DNA of 64,000 nucleotides from Bacteroidota bacterium. GTDB lineage: Bacteria > Bacteroidota > Bacteroidia > UBA8524. Shown one piece after another: positions 1 through 7,851 of this stretch (positions are counted from its first letter, which is position 1; each line of letters starts with the position of its first letter). Under the pieces are notes generated by a model, which saw nothing but the letters and a program-made list of their open reading frames with translations, was not told the origin of the DNA and did no database searches. The stretch spans positions 186,001-250,000 of the forward strand of contig WBUH01000004.1 of the NCBI GenBank assembly GCA_008933805.1. The letters run 5' to 3'. A program made the translations under genes and the position numbers.

Positions 1-502
1 GTTTTTTACTCACCAATGCCCTGTGCAAAGGGTCAATATGCTCCAGCCCCTTCAACAATTCATTCTTCTCAAAATCAATGTACGATACCCCCTTGTGTTG
101 CTGTTTATAAATCTTGTCCTCCAAGCGGCTCACCATTTCGGTAAGCTCATCAAAATAGCTAAAGCCCTTAAACTGTTTCAATACCCCCACTACTTCCGTC
201 AGCGTGTCCACATCCTGTTTACTCAGCGGGTTGCTGGTAATGCTGTAATTGCGGTCGTCGTAGCTGTAAAACTTCTTATCCTGCACCACAATGGGTGCAT
301 TGTAGCCCAACTTATCACTGCGCATATTCTGCAAATCAAGCTGCACCGTGCGGCGGCTCACGCCTTGCGTAATGCCCTCGTACTCGTACAATGCATTTGC
401 ACAGGCTTCCACAAGGTCGTCAAGCGTCCATTTTCTAAAGCGGTTTCGCAGGCATTGGTCGATGGTTTTATAGCGCAAAAGTGCCAGTTTGTTTAAAGGC
501 AT
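1..502 (-). CDS. HTH/WYL-type transcriptional regulator, N-terminal part (cut by window edge)
   Basis: Reading leftwards from an ATG at 502 gives an open frame that runs off the window (about 167 residues visible). It begins MPLNKLALLRYKTIDQCL and continues with a winged-helix-like stretch (TLDDLVEACANALYEYEG, then VSRRTVQLDLQNMR), the usual N-terminus of DeoR-like WYL regulators. The WYL ligand-sensing domain itself would lie outside the window, so the family name is inference from the N-terminus and the neighbour. The gene is divergent from the TROVE gene across 227 bp containing repeated TACGCA half-sites. WYL regulators next to Ro60/RNA-repair genes are known from other bacteria, which fits a role in switching the TROVE locus on after RNA damage or another stress. 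Confidence 0.75.
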   Translation of the reverse strand, partial: MPLNKLALLRYKTIDQCLRNRFRKWTLDDLVEACANALYEYEGITQGVSRRTVQLDLQNMRSDKLGYNAPIVVQDKKFYSYDDRNYSITSNPLSKQDVDTLTEVVGVLKQFKGFSYFDELTEMVSRLEDKIYKQQHKGVSYIDFEKNELLKGLEHIDPLHRALVSKK

Positions 503-540
503 GGTTAAAAACGGGGTTATTTACATCCAAAACTACAAAA

Positions 541-666
541 TACTACGCAATGTATTTGCGTACTTCTTCAATTTTCATTTATCATTTAACATTTATTTCA
601 ATGATATTAAGTAAGTTAAGTAAATATTTATAAAATACTTTAACTGCGCAATTCGGCTGCGTAGTA
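541..666. promoter_or_regulatory. Divergent control region with repeated TACGCA half-sites
   Basis: Between the regulator and the TROVE gene there is an inverted repeat TACGCAA-N5-TTGCGTA (544-562). A further pair, TACTACGCA (541-549) and TGCGTAGTA (658-666), is an exact reverse complement pair about 110 bp apart, and CTGCGCA lies at 644-650. Such spaced inverted half-sites suit a dimeric regulator, most simply the divergent WYL-type protein. I find no convincing -33/-7 pair; AACCTTTG at 673-680 is one base off the Bacteroidota -7 consensus. Confidence 0.45.
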
Positions 667-729
667 CGTCCCAACCTTTGTATCAGCAAAACAGCTAAAA
701 AGAATTAAAACAAAAGGAGGACACAAAAC

Positions 730-2265
730 ATGCGTTTCAACATCTTTAAAAAAGAAAACCCAACAGTAAAGGCCATCAAGCCTACTGTGAACCATGAAAA
801 CGCACCTGCGTATACACTTACCCCTGAGGTGGAGTTGTATACTGCCGTAGCAACTGCCGGACTTAGCGATAATTTTTACGAAAAGGCCGGTAACAAGCTG
901 GAGCGTATTCAATCGCTTATTGCAAAAAACAACCCTGAGTTTGTGGCAAAACTGGCGGTTTATACCCGTACCAAAATGCACTTACGAAGCGTGCCCCTTG
1001 TATTGGCGGTTGAGTTGGCAAAAACCAACAACGGTAACGGTTTGGTAAGTAAAACGGTGAACGGTGTGGTGCAACGTGCGGATGAAATTGCCGAGTTGCT
1101 TGCCTACTACCAAATGGCCAACACCCGTACCGGGGCTAAAAAACTGAACCGTTTATCAAAACAGGTGCAAAAAGGTTTGGCAATGGCATTTAACAAGTTT
1201 GATGAATACCAATTTGCCAAATATAACCGGGCTGCCGAAGTGAAACTACGCGATGCGCTGTTTCTTGTGCACCCAAAAGCTGCCAACGAAGAACAACAAG
1301 CGGTATTTACCAAAATTGCCAACGATACGTTGCAAACGCCCTATACATGGGAAACTGAATTATCAGCCCTTGGCCAAAAGAAGTTTGAAAGCCCTGTTGT
1401 GAAAGCAGCCGTTTTCAAAGTAAAGTGGGAAGAATTGATAGCGAGCAATAAAATGGGCTACATGGCTACTATGCGTAACCTGCGCAATATGTTAGAGGCA
1501 AATGTATCAATGGTACACCTTGAAAAAGTAGCTGCTTATTTAAGTAACGAAAAGGCTGTGGCCAATTCAAAACAGTTGCCCTTCCGTTTCTTGGCGGCCT
1601 ACCGTGAGTTGAAGGAGTTGAATTATAAAGGCGTGAGCATTTTGTTGGATGCACTTGAAGACGCTGTAACCGCAAGTGCGGCAAACATAGCGGGTTTTGA
1701 TAGCAATACCAGCGTAGTTATAGCCTGCGACGTTTCAGGCTCGATGCAAAAAGCAGTATCGGCCAAAAGCAAAATAATGTTGTACGACGTGGGTTTGATG
1801 CTGGGTATGTTGTTGCAATCGCGTTGTAAAAATGTGGTGAGCGGTATGTTTGGCGACCGTTGGAAGATAATAAATATGCCTAAGCGCAATGTGTTATCAA
1901 ACGTGAACGAATACTATCGTCGCGAAGGCGAAGTGGGTTACTCGACCAATGGTTATTTGGTAATTGACGACCTGATACGCCGCAACGAGATAGTGGACAA
2001 AGTGATGATGTTTACCGATGTGCAATTGTGGAGTACAGGTTTGATGGCTAACCAAATGGAGATAAAATGGAAAGCCTACAAACGGATAGCTCCCAAAGCC
2101 AAACTGTATTTGTTTGACTTGGCAGGTTACGGTAATACGCCTTTGCGAATGACACGCCACGATGTGCACCTGATAGCCGGCTGGAGCGATAAAATATTCG
2201 ACTTGCTGGCGGCTATGGAAAACGGCCAAACCGCCGTTGAGGTGATTAATAAAATGGAGTTGTAA
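730..2265 (+). CDS. rsr: TROVE domain protein (Ro60/Rsr family)
   Basis: A 511-residue protein with an N-terminal alpha-helical TROVE region (about 1-320) followed by a von Willebrand A domain. The vWA MIDAS motif DVSGSM sits near residue 335, with later TD residues in MMFTDVQLWS. Ro60 orthologues form a ring that binds the ends of misfolded RNAs in its hole and Y RNAs on its outer face; in bacteria they work with PNPase or RtcB in RNA decay or repair. The start is supported by an unusually good Shine-Dalgarno (AAAGGAGG at 713-720), rare in Bacteroidota. No rtcB or rtcA is visible here. Its Y RNA partners are probably the array at 27.2-28.5 kb, separated from it by the mobile element. The length is close to that of known bacterial Rsr proteins. 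Confidence 0.93.
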   Translation: MRFNIFKKENPTVKAIKPTVNHENAPAYTLTPEVELYTAVATAGLSDNFYEKAGNKLERIQSLIAKNNPEFVAKLAVYTRTKMHLRSVPLVLAVELAKTNNGNGLVSKTVNGVVQRADEIAELLAYYQMANTRTGAKKLNRLSKQVQKGLAMAFNKFDEYQFAKYNRAAEVKLRDALFLVHPKAANEEQQAVFTKIANDTLQTPYTWETELSALGQKKFESPVVKAAVFKVKWEELIASNKMGYMATMRNLRNMLEANVSMVHLEKVAAYLSNEKAVANSKQLPFRFLAAYRELKELNYKGVSILLDALEDAVTASAANIAGFDSNTSVVIACDVSGSMQKAVSAKSKIMLYDVGLMLGMLLQSRCKNVVSGMFGDRWKIINMPKRNVLSNVNEYYRREGEVGYSTNGYLVIDDLIRRNEIVDKVMMFTDVQLWSTGLMANQMEIKWKAYKRIAPKAKLYLFDLAGYGNTPLRMTRHDVHLIAGWSDKIFDLLAAMENGQTAVEVINKMEL

Positions 2266-2271
2266 CTGTTG

Positions 2272-2365
2272 AACACCCTCTCAGCACTCTCCCTTAATAG
2301 GGAGAGGCCGCGCAAAGCTCTGCGCGTTGGATCCCCCCTAAAAAGGGGGAACACAAGAGGGTGTT
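2272..2365 (+). repeat. Three hairpins enclosed in a 10-bp stem downstream of the TROVE gene
   Basis: AACACCCTCT (2272-2281) pairs perfectly with AGAGGGTGTT (2356-2365). Inside are three separate hairpins: CTCTCCCT/AGGGAGAG, CGCGCA/TGCGCG and a CCCCC/GGGGG stem. The fold is a four-way junction lying 6 bp past the TROVE stop and 5 bp before the tRNA-like gene. It could end or process the TROVE transcript, or be a copy of a dispersed repeat. There is no U-tract typical of an intrinsic terminator. Confidence 0.6.
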
Positions 2366-2370
2366 TATTT

Positions 2371-2445
2371 GGACCGTAGGCCTAATGGTTAGGGCACCCC
2401 ACTGTCTATGGGATATTCAAACGGGTTCGACTCCCGTACGGTCCG
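2371..2445 (+). tRNA. tRNA-like gene, GUC anticodon by position (Asp-like, non-canonical)
   Basis: Acceptor strands GGACCGT and ACGGTCC pair perfectly, with G as discriminator and no encoded CCA. The D-stem is GCCT/GGGC with loop AATGGTTA, and the T-arm ACGGG-TTCGACT-CCCGT is canonical. The anticodon arm is odd: stem CCCCA/TGGGA has one mismatch, and loop CTGTCTA places U where nearly all tRNAs have a purine (position 37). The variable region is 7 nt. By position the anticodon is GUC (Asp). It may be a real but divergent tRNA, a decaying one, or a tRNA mimic belonging to the neighbouring Ro60 system. Confidence 0.6.
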
Positions 2446-2457
2446 CAACAACAAACT

Positions 2458-2478
2458 GTCATCCTGAACTTGTTTCAG
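2458..2478. repeat. Dispersed GTCATCCTGAACTTGTTTCAG repeat, left copy
   Basis: A fragment of a dispersed repeat whose core TGAACTTGTTTCAG recurs in fuller form at 27034-27106 and 27459-27526. There it is followed some 40 bp later by an inverted GCCGACcTkCGTCGGC element. This copy lies between the tRNA-like gene and the left end of the mobile element. Confidence 0.6.
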
Positions 2479-2587
2479 AAGCTCAGTATTTATTTGTTGA
2501 CTTTTGTTATTCTCTGTCATTACTGATGTTTCGTCGAATAATTGACTTTTCTATTTGCTACTTTATGCCACATTTTGTTACATTTGT

Positions 2588-2604
2588 TGTACCTATGTTG
2601 TACC
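2588..2604 (+). other. Left attachment repeat of the mobile element (attL)
   Basis: TGTACCTATGTTGTACC occurs here, 35 bp before the integrase start, and identically at 26938-26954, just past the last gene of the element. Inside it TTGTACC is nearly repeated in direct orientation with a 4-bp spacer. This is the expected layout for a tyrosine-recombinase core site. Confidence 0.75.
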
Positions 2605-2638
2605 GATTAGGGGTGCAACATGGGTTTAACAACAAACT

Positions 2639-3874
2639 ATGGCGACCATAAAATTACTACTTAGAACGTCCAAAACATTAGCCGACGGTTCCCATCCGAT
2701 TGTAATCAGGGTAACAGTCAACCGCAAGTCTAAGTTTATCTTCACAGGAAAGACAGCAAAAGTATCCCAATGGGACGCAGCTTTGGGGCTTACCAATAAG
2801 AAACACCCTTTACATTCTGAACTAAACATCTATTTAAGCCAACGGTTATTGGATGCCCAAACAGAACTACTCGAACTCCAACGCCAAAAGAAAGGGTTTT
2901 CAGCCGGAACCGTTCGGGAGATAATAAAGGATAATAAGCCCTCAATGACCTTTGTTCAATTCTGCGATAAACTGCTTGCAGAACTAAAAGAACAAGGACG
3001 CATCGGCACAAGAGGTACTTACCGCAGTATTAAGAACTCAGTCCTTCGATTTACCAACAACAATCAACAGTTAACCTTTTTAGATATTGACCTTGCTTTT
3101 TTAGTGAAATACGAACAGTATTTAAAAGCCAACGGGTTTAAAAACTCGTACATCAAAACGATGCTGAATAAACTACAGGCTCTTTTTGGCAAAGCTATCC
3201 TTGAGAGAGTAGTTAAAAAGAACAACAACCCGTTTTTAGAATACAGTTTAAGCCATTTGCGCCCCGAATACCAGCACCGCTCCCTTGACAAAGCCAAATT
3301 AGAAATTCTGCTCAACTATATCGCCGAAACAGGGTCGATTAAACACGATACCATTAACTACTTTACCTTTTCCTATTACTGTTGGGGCATCAATTTCACC
3401 GATATGGCCAAACTGCAATGGAAAGACATCTATAATGGAAGGTTGGTGTATAACCGTGCCAAAACAGGAAAGCTATACAATATATTACTGTTAGAACCTG
3501 CCTTAAAGGTAGTGGAGTATTATAAACAACTTAAATACGGTGAGAATGTTATCCCGCCTGCCGAGGATTATATTTTTCCCATCCTCGACCCTGTGAAATA
3601 TAATACTCCTTCAAAGGCTACCCATCGTATAGAAATGAAACTTTCTTTGACCAATAAATACCTTAAAATCATAGAAGCCGAACTGGGGCTTGGGGAGAAA
3701 GTAACCTTTTACATGGCAAGGCATACGTTTGCTACCCAACTGTTACGGAAAGATGTAGCCACTGCCAAAATCCAAAATATGTTAGGGCATTCTACTGAAC
3801 GCATGACGCAAGTGTATTTGGATAGCTTCAAAAACGATGAATTAGACGAAGTGTCCAAGCTATTGGTGGGATAA
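2639..3874 (+). CDS. Tyrosine recombinase / integrase
   Basis: A 411-residue integrase of the Bacteroidota type. An N-terminal arm-binding region (1-90) and a SAM-like core-binding domain (about 105-205) precede the catalytic domain. Visible catalytic features are the first Arg region (WGINFTDMAKLQWKDI), ARHTFATQLLR carrying the R-H box, LGHSTERMTQVYL with the second His, and the Tyr nucleophile in QVYLDSF near residue 395. The protein is full length for the family. It should catalyse integration and excision between the 17-bp repeats; its start lies only 35 bp from the left one. Confidence 0.95.
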   Translation: MATIKLLLRTSKTLADGSHPIVIRVTVNRKSKFIFTGKTAKVSQWDAALGLTNKKHPLHSELNIYLSQRLLDAQTELLELQRQKKGFSAGTVREIIKDNKPSMTFVQFCDKLLAELKEQGRIGTRGTYRSIKNSVLRFTNNNQQLTFLDIDLAFLVKYEQYLKANGFKNSYIKTMLNKLQALFGKAILERVVKKNNNPFLEYSLSHLRPEYQHRSLDKAKLEILLNYIAETGSIKHDTINYFTFSYYCWGINFTDMAKLQWKDIYNGRLVYNRAKTGKLYNILLLEPALKVVEYYKQLKYGENVIPPAEDYIFPILDPVKYNTPSKATHRIEMKLSLTNKYLKIIEAELGLGEKVTFYMARHTFATQLLRKDVATAKIQNMLGHSTERMTQVYLDSFKNDELDEVSKLLVG

Positions 3875-4322
3875 CCGACCCGTGTCAACCCATACACGGA
3901 TTAAGGCAACTTTTCCAACAACGCGTTGTTGCAGTCAAAAAATACGTAAAGAGTTAGTAATAAAATAATTACTTAATAAATCAAAAAACACGGTGTTTTT
4001 TGGTAAAATTAACTGATTACTACTGAAACACTTGTAAAAACGTCGCGTTGCGGATTTTCCAACACAGCGTTTCTCAGGAATTGTATAACTAATTGGTTAC
4101 TAATATTATTTGAAAAAACACCTGCAACAACGTGTTGTTTTTTAGCCCCCCTTGCTACCTATGGGGTGTAATACCCGTCATTACATAGTTTGTCGAAAAT
4201 GTTTAAAAAACTGGCACGTTTTTTACATAATTGCGTTCTACTGAAAAAACAATCGGTATTAACACCGTTGGTTTTACAGTTATGATTTTAGGACACACAT
4301 TTGTAAGGAAGGAGACCAAACT
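3875..4322. other. Gene-free 448 bp with palindromes
   Basis: No credible gene. It holds two copies of the CAACAAC-NN-GTTGTTG family (3916-3931 and 4125-4140) and a 9-bp-arm palindrome AAAAAACAC-G-GTGTTTTTT (3983-4001) whose partner recurs at about 18978-18997. The right end carries a strong ribosome-binding site, AAGGAAGGAG, just before the gene at 4323. It looks like a control region, possibly for excision or replication. Confidence 0.5.
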
Positions 4323-5231
4323 ATGAATTTTCGCAACAACATCTTTGTTGAGGTGATGCACGCCCATTTCAACCATTATTTACAGTATTACAGGCACGAA
4401 CCGTTAAACAGGGGTAACAGCCACCCCAACCAACCGCCCCCGACACATGGCTACCCTGACGACTTCTTCAGCATCTTTGAGATGATTACCGACCCCACTG
4501 AAGAGAAGCGCAAAGCTGTTAATGAAAGGTTGGAAAAGTTATTGGAGGACAATGCAGACCAAATGCCGCAACTGGAGAATGTACCCAAACCGAAGGTAAA
4601 GTACAATTCGATATTAGGTGTGCGGATGAACCTTAAACAAATTAAAGTCGGTCACCCCGATAATCGGGTAACTATTGTAACCTATCGGTATCAGTTTTAT
4701 AAACTGCATTATGTATTAATGTTTCTTTTGAGTCGTGATAAGATGAAAAGGACACACATTTACAACAACCATTTAAGAGCGGCGCATCGGGAAATCTATC
4801 CTGACATCCTACCTCAAAGACAAACAAAGGCCGAACGTAACAAACAAGTGGTTGAAAAATTGGAGGTAGCACCATTGAACGATGCAAAATCGCCTGAGTT
4901 TACTTTACGCCGTCGTGTAATTGCTTTAATAAATATGTTAGGAGCGTTAGGTGTGGATTTTTCCCGAACTGACTTAACCCAAACAGCAAGGTTTATTCAT
5001 GTGATACTTGACAAAGAAATACCTACCGATAGGGCAGGAAATGTTAAAATGGACAACTCACCGATATACAAGATGGCCAAAACGCTAAACAAAGTGTCCG
5101 TATTTAGGCTAAAAACTGACCTGCTTTCAGTGAAAAATCTGTTCCAGCAATTTCCAAACCTACGCGAAAATGCACCCATGCAGGAGCTAATTAAACAACT
5201 GGAAATCAAAGTCAAAGAAAGCGCTAAATAA
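4323..5231 (+). CDS. Conserved-looking hypothetical protein of the element
   Basis: A 302-residue soluble, charged protein that I do not recognise. It has no signal peptide or membrane segment. The middle (about 100-145) is aromatic and basic (YRYQFYKLHYVLMFLLSRDKMKR), and the C-terminal third looks helical. A clear Shine-Dalgarno (AAGGAAGGAG) precedes the ATG, unusual for this phylum, suggesting strong translation. It is the first gene after the integrase and stands before the HTH gene, a position where Bacteroidota elements often carry regulatory or mobilisation functions; that role is only a guess. Confidence 0.7.
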   Translation: MNFRNNIFVEVMHAHFNHYLQYYRHEPLNRGNSHPNQPPPTHGYPDDFFSIFEMITDPTEEKRKAVNERLEKLLEDNADQMPQLENVPKPKVKYNSILGVRMNLKQIKVGHPDNRVTIVTYRYQFYKLHYVLMFLLSRDKMKRTHIYNNHLRAAHREIYPDILPQRQTKAERNKQVVEKLEVAPLNDAKSPEFTLRRRVIALINMLGALGVDFSRTDLTQTARFIHVILDKEIPTDRAGNVKMDNSPIYKMAKTLNKVSVFRLKTDLLSVKNLFQQFPNLRENAPMQELIKQLEIKVKESAK

Positions 5232-5407
5232 CCTATGGGGTGGGCTTATGGGGTGGGTAACGGGGTAGTCCGACCAACATGACGGGTTACCCCACCAACC
5301 CACCCCGACAAAACGGCCAAAAATTAGGCACAAAATTCGGGGTAGGTTGGATGCCCACCCCATGCACTTTTTCTTCTCAGATTTGCTGCACTTACTCGAA
5401 ACACAAA
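5232..5407. repeat. G-rich inverted repeats before the HTH gene
   Basis: Runs of GGGGTGGG and their complement CCCACCCC alternate through 5235-5362. Examples are GGGTAACGGGGTAG against GGGTTACCCCACC, and GGGGTAGG against CCCACCCC. They can form long imperfect hairpins directly upstream of the HTH/excisionase-type gene and may be its operator. Confidence 0.4.
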
Positions 5408-5719
5408 ATGGCAGCAAATCCATTCACCGAACTTTCAGAAAAATTAGATGCCCTTACTCAACAAGTGGCAGAAATGAACCGCAAGATGCAGGGGCAGACT
5501 TTTCAAATTGACAAGCCTTTAACCGTGCAAGAGGCAGCCACCTATTTATGCCTTTCAAAAAGCAGATTGTACCATTTAACCTCCCAACGGGCACTTCCGT
5601 TTTTTAAGCGCGGGCAAGCTACCCTATTCCGTAAAGAGGAATTGGACAAGTGGCTACAATCCAAACGCCAAAAATCAGCCGACGAAATCAGGCAGGACGC
5701 TAAAAGTTACAAGGGCTAA
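5408..5719 (+). CDS. Small HTH DNA-binding protein, excisionase-like
   Basis: About 103 residues from the ATG at 5408. An N-terminal amphipathic helix or short coiled coil (residues 5-30) is followed by TVQEAATYLCLSKSRLYHLTSQRALPFFKRGQATLFRKEELDKWL, the helix-turn-helix_17/excisionase signature (MerR-like winged helix). Such proteins in Bacteroidota elements direct the integrase towards excision or act as local repressors. A longer frame beginning at 5279 exists, but its N-terminal addition is low-complexity and built from inverted repeats, so I prefer 5408. Confidence 0.85.
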   Translation: MAANPFTELSEKLDALTQQVAEMNRKMQGQTFQIDKPLTVQEAATYLCLSKSRLYHLTSQRALPFFKRGQATLFRKEELDKWLQSKRQKSADEIRQDAKSYKG

Positions 5720-5739
5720 ACGTTTAACCATTCGTTTGT

Positions 5740-5919
5740 ATGGACATTTACAAGCCCCAAACCCATCCCTGCACAGGGTGCAAAATGCCTTTGCAAACTG
5801 AACCTAACCTTGCTTTGGGTGCTTTTTCAGTAACGGCGGGCATTTTCCGTTGCAATCGTTGCAACAGTGTTTTGGCAGTATCCCTTTCACTCCCTCAAAA
5901 TCCCAAACAAAACGTATAA
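5740..5919 (+). CDS. 59-residue zinc-ribbon protein
   Basis: ATG at 5740 to TAA at 5919. The protein reads MDIYKPQTHPCTGCKMP and then IFRCNRCNSVLAV, giving two CxxC knuckles spaced by about 27 residues, the layout of a rubredoxin-like zinc ribbon. It lies 20 bp after the HTH gene and ends 2 bp before the next start, so these three genes look like one transcription unit. The function is unknown; small zinc ribbons in elements commonly bind nucleic acid or a protein partner. Confidence 0.65.
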   Translation: MDIYKPQTHPCTGCKMPLQTEPNLALGAFSVTAGIFRCNRCNSVLAVSLSLPQNPKQNV

Positions 5920-5921
5920 CA

Positions 5922-6227
5922 ATGGCAAAGAAAACCACAACGCCTGCCCCAGCTATTTCGATAGATGCGGTAAAGGAGCAGGTAAAAACGCACCTCACTC
6001 CAAAAGATACAAAGGGCAACCCTGCCCACGACAGGCATTTGACCGACAGCCAGCGCACATGGCTGATTATTGATGAGATAACCGACGGACTAAAATCTCA
6101 AAATCCACAGGGAGGTATTACCAAAGCTCTGGTAGTAAAAGCCGTTACCGAACTGGTACAGGAAGGGATAATTAAACAAAGGTTGCGCAAGCCCCCACAC
6201 ATTAGCGAATATACATCCGTTCATTAA
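5922..6227 (+). CDS. Small hypothetical protein with a winged-helix-like C-terminus
   Basis: A 101-residue protein starting at the ATG 2 bp after the zinc-ribbon gene. The first 20 residues (MAKKTTTPAPAISIDAVKEQ) are linker-like. The rest (DSQRTWLIIDEITDGLKSQNPQGGITKALVVKAVTELVQEGIIKQRLRKPP) alternates helices with a short strand as in small winged-helix proteins. No family is recognised. It is probably co-transcribed with its two upstream neighbours and closed by the hairpin at 6267-6286. Confidence 0.65.
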   Translation: MAKKTTTPAPAISIDAVKEQVKTHLTPKDTKGNPAHDRHLTDSQRTWLIIDEITDGLKSQNPQGGITKALVVKAVTELVQEGIIKQRLRKPPHISEYTSVH

Positions 6228-6266
6228 CAATGCCCCCTCACAAGCAAGTGAACAATAAGCAAGCGC

Positions 6267-6286
6267 AGGGGGCTGAATAGCCCCCT
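6267..6286 (+). terminator. Perfect 8-bp hairpin after the small-gene cluster
   Basis: AGGGGGCT-GAAT-AGCCCCCT forms a perfect stem followed by TTTGCC, 40 bp past the previous stop. It is a weak intrinsic terminator or an attenuating hairpin before the next gene. Confidence 0.5.
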
Positions 6287-6334
6287 TTGCCGCTTGGTGA
6301 AGTAGTTAAGTAAATTAAGACAGGGGAACTGCAA

Positions 6335-6535
6335 ATGTACCTTCAAAAAGCCAAAGCAGAAACCGAAAAAATACGGCACATACAGCGGTTGCTATTGTTT
6401 CCGACCGTACCCCATAACCAAGGGGATACCGAACTGTTAACCCGTCAAATCGCTACCCACCAGCGAATACACAAACGTTTCATCACCCTTGCCCAAAAAC
6501 ACCAACAAAACCCCAACAACACGTTGTTTTTATGA
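6335..6535 (+). CDS. Small basic protein coupled to the winged-helix gene
   Basis: A 66-residue basic, helical protein (MYLQKAKAETEKIRHIQRLL). Its stop overlaps the start of the following gene by 4 bp (TATGA), indicating translational coupling. No family is recognised. The 3' end carries one of the CAACAAC-NN-GTTGTTT repeats (6514-6529), which therefore encodes part of its C-terminus. Confidence 0.6.
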   Translation: MYLQKAKAETEKIRHIQRLLLFPTVPHNQGDTELLTRQIATHQRIHKRFITLAQKHQQNPNNTLFL

Positions 6536-7830
6536 GAACCGACCGCACCACACCTCAAAATACACACCCTGCCCCAATAGACGGGTTTGATTACCGCAGG
6601 ATAGACATTGCAGAAGTACGCAAGCACCTCAACCAGTTTGTAAAGGACTTCAACCAAAAGGCAGCAACCCCAAAAGAGCGTATCAGAGGCGGTTTATTCC
6701 TAACTTTATTAAAAGTATGCGATGCCTACGTGCGCCAAAATAATCGTGTAGGGTGTCTAACAATTAACCCCATACCCTGCCGCATGAACAATGTGCGGTT
6801 AGCCCACCTTGTCAAAGTTGATAAACGCACCATTTTAAACCACCTTTCCAAGCTGGAGCAAATGGGGATTGTACAAAAGACCTTTCGGGGTACGAAAGCT
6901 GATTACGAATTAACCGTGCCGGCGTGGATACTACTTTACGACCCCCAAAGCTCCAACAATACGTTGTTGGGAAACCAACCCACTGCCGATAGCACTGAAA
7001 ATACAGATAAAGCGAAAAATGTGCGCCAAAGCAATCTTGTAAACTCTTTAGAAAAGAGTAATATACACTCTATTCCCTGTGAATTGGGGGATAACGGGAT
7101 AGAAAACAATAGTGGCCAGCCTCCTTTGTCGGCTGATACTGCAAAGCCTCTTGGACTTTTCTCTTGTACACCCCTCAAAGCAGATGGTTGTGTGGAAAAC
7201 CCACCCTTATCCACAGACGAATTTCCTGAACAAAGGCTGGGCGGCGGCGCGGCGGCCAAAAAATACCCCGCATGGCAGTTGGCAATGGTGTTGGAGTTTT
7301 ACCGCTATGCTATCAGCTCCCTGTATCCTTACCACCAGTTCGACAAAGAAACGGAGCGTAAAATCAAAAACAAGTTGTTTAACCACGTGTACGGCAGTTT
7401 TAAGCAACCACTAACCCGTGATGGATGGGAAAAGTACCAACAAACCTTAATCCAACGGGTGGATTTGATAGCAGCATGGAAGGAGCGGCCATTGGAAGGG
7501 GATAAAACCAAAAAGTACCAACAGGGTAAGTTCATTGTGAATCCGATTACCTTTTTTGACAACAAATGCCCTTACGGGTTTATCCAAACCGAACAATGGC
7601 TGCTATTGCAATACAAGCGAAAGGCACTGATAAAAGCAGAATTGGAGCTTGACAAAGCCCGCAAAGAGTTGCTGACCGATACCGACCGTTTAAAGGTGTA
7701 CCGCAAATGGGAAACCCGATTTAAAAACAAGAAGCTGCCGGAGGCTGAGGTAATGTTTTACCACGCTATGACTAATATCCAAAAACAATGGGCACTGCAA
7801 AAACAACGTGTTGTTGCCCCAACAACCTAA
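6532..7830 (+). CDS. Winged-helix protein, possibly replication or helicase-loading protein
   Basis: A 432-residue soluble protein. The N-terminal part (about 40-145) contains a winged-helix segment (VRLAHLVKVDKRTILNHLSKLEQMGIVQKTFRGTKADYEL). A low-complexity linker (about 145-240) is followed by a helical C-terminal region with WEKYQQTLIQRVDLI and a basic coiled-coil stretch near 360-400. This wHTH-linker-helical layout resembles plasmid or element replication initiators and primosomal adaptors, but no diagnostic motif is seen. Copies of the dispersed palindrome lie in its coding sequence (6954-6969) and at its very 3' end (7801-7816). Confidence 0.7.
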   Translation: MRTDRTTPQNTHPAPIDGFDYRRIDIAEVRKHLNQFVKDFNQKAATPKERIRGGLFLTLLKVCDAYVRQNNRVGCLTINPIPCRMNNVRLAHLVKVDKRTILNHLSKLEQMGIVQKTFRGTKADYELTVPAWILLYDPQSSNNTLLGNQPTADSTENTDKAKNVRQSNLVNSLEKSNIHSIPCELGDNGIENNSGQPPLSADTAKPLGLFSCTPLKADGCVENPPLSTDEFPEQRLGGGAAAKKYPAWQLAMVLEFYRYAISSLYPYHQFDKETERKIKNKLFNHVYGSFKQPLTRDGWEKYQQTLIQRVDLIAAWKERPLEGDKTKKYQQGKFIVNPITFFDNKCPYGFIQTEQWLLLQYKRKALIKAELELDKARKELLTDTDRLKVYRKWETRFKNKKLPEAEVMFYHAMTNIQKQWALQKQRVVAPTT

Positions 7831-7851
7831 TCTAAACACACAAGCAGAAAC

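Noticed and set aside
23-496. 157-codon plus-strand frame at the left edge
   Set aside because: It is the shadow of the minus-strand regulator, whose product has a clear winged-helix pattern.
2371-2604. Element integration into the tRNA 3' end
   Set aside because: The tRNA-like gene is complete and its 3' end is not duplicated at the right side; the 17-bp repeat lies 143 bp further on.
2361-2651. 96-codon reading frame over the tRNA-like gene and attL
   Set aside because: It runs through the tRNA-like gene and the attachment repeat and has no protein-like composition.
5279-5407. N-terminal extension of the excisionase-like protein
   Set aside because: The extra residues are encoded by G-rich inverted repeats and do not resemble the family; the ATG at 5408 is adequate.
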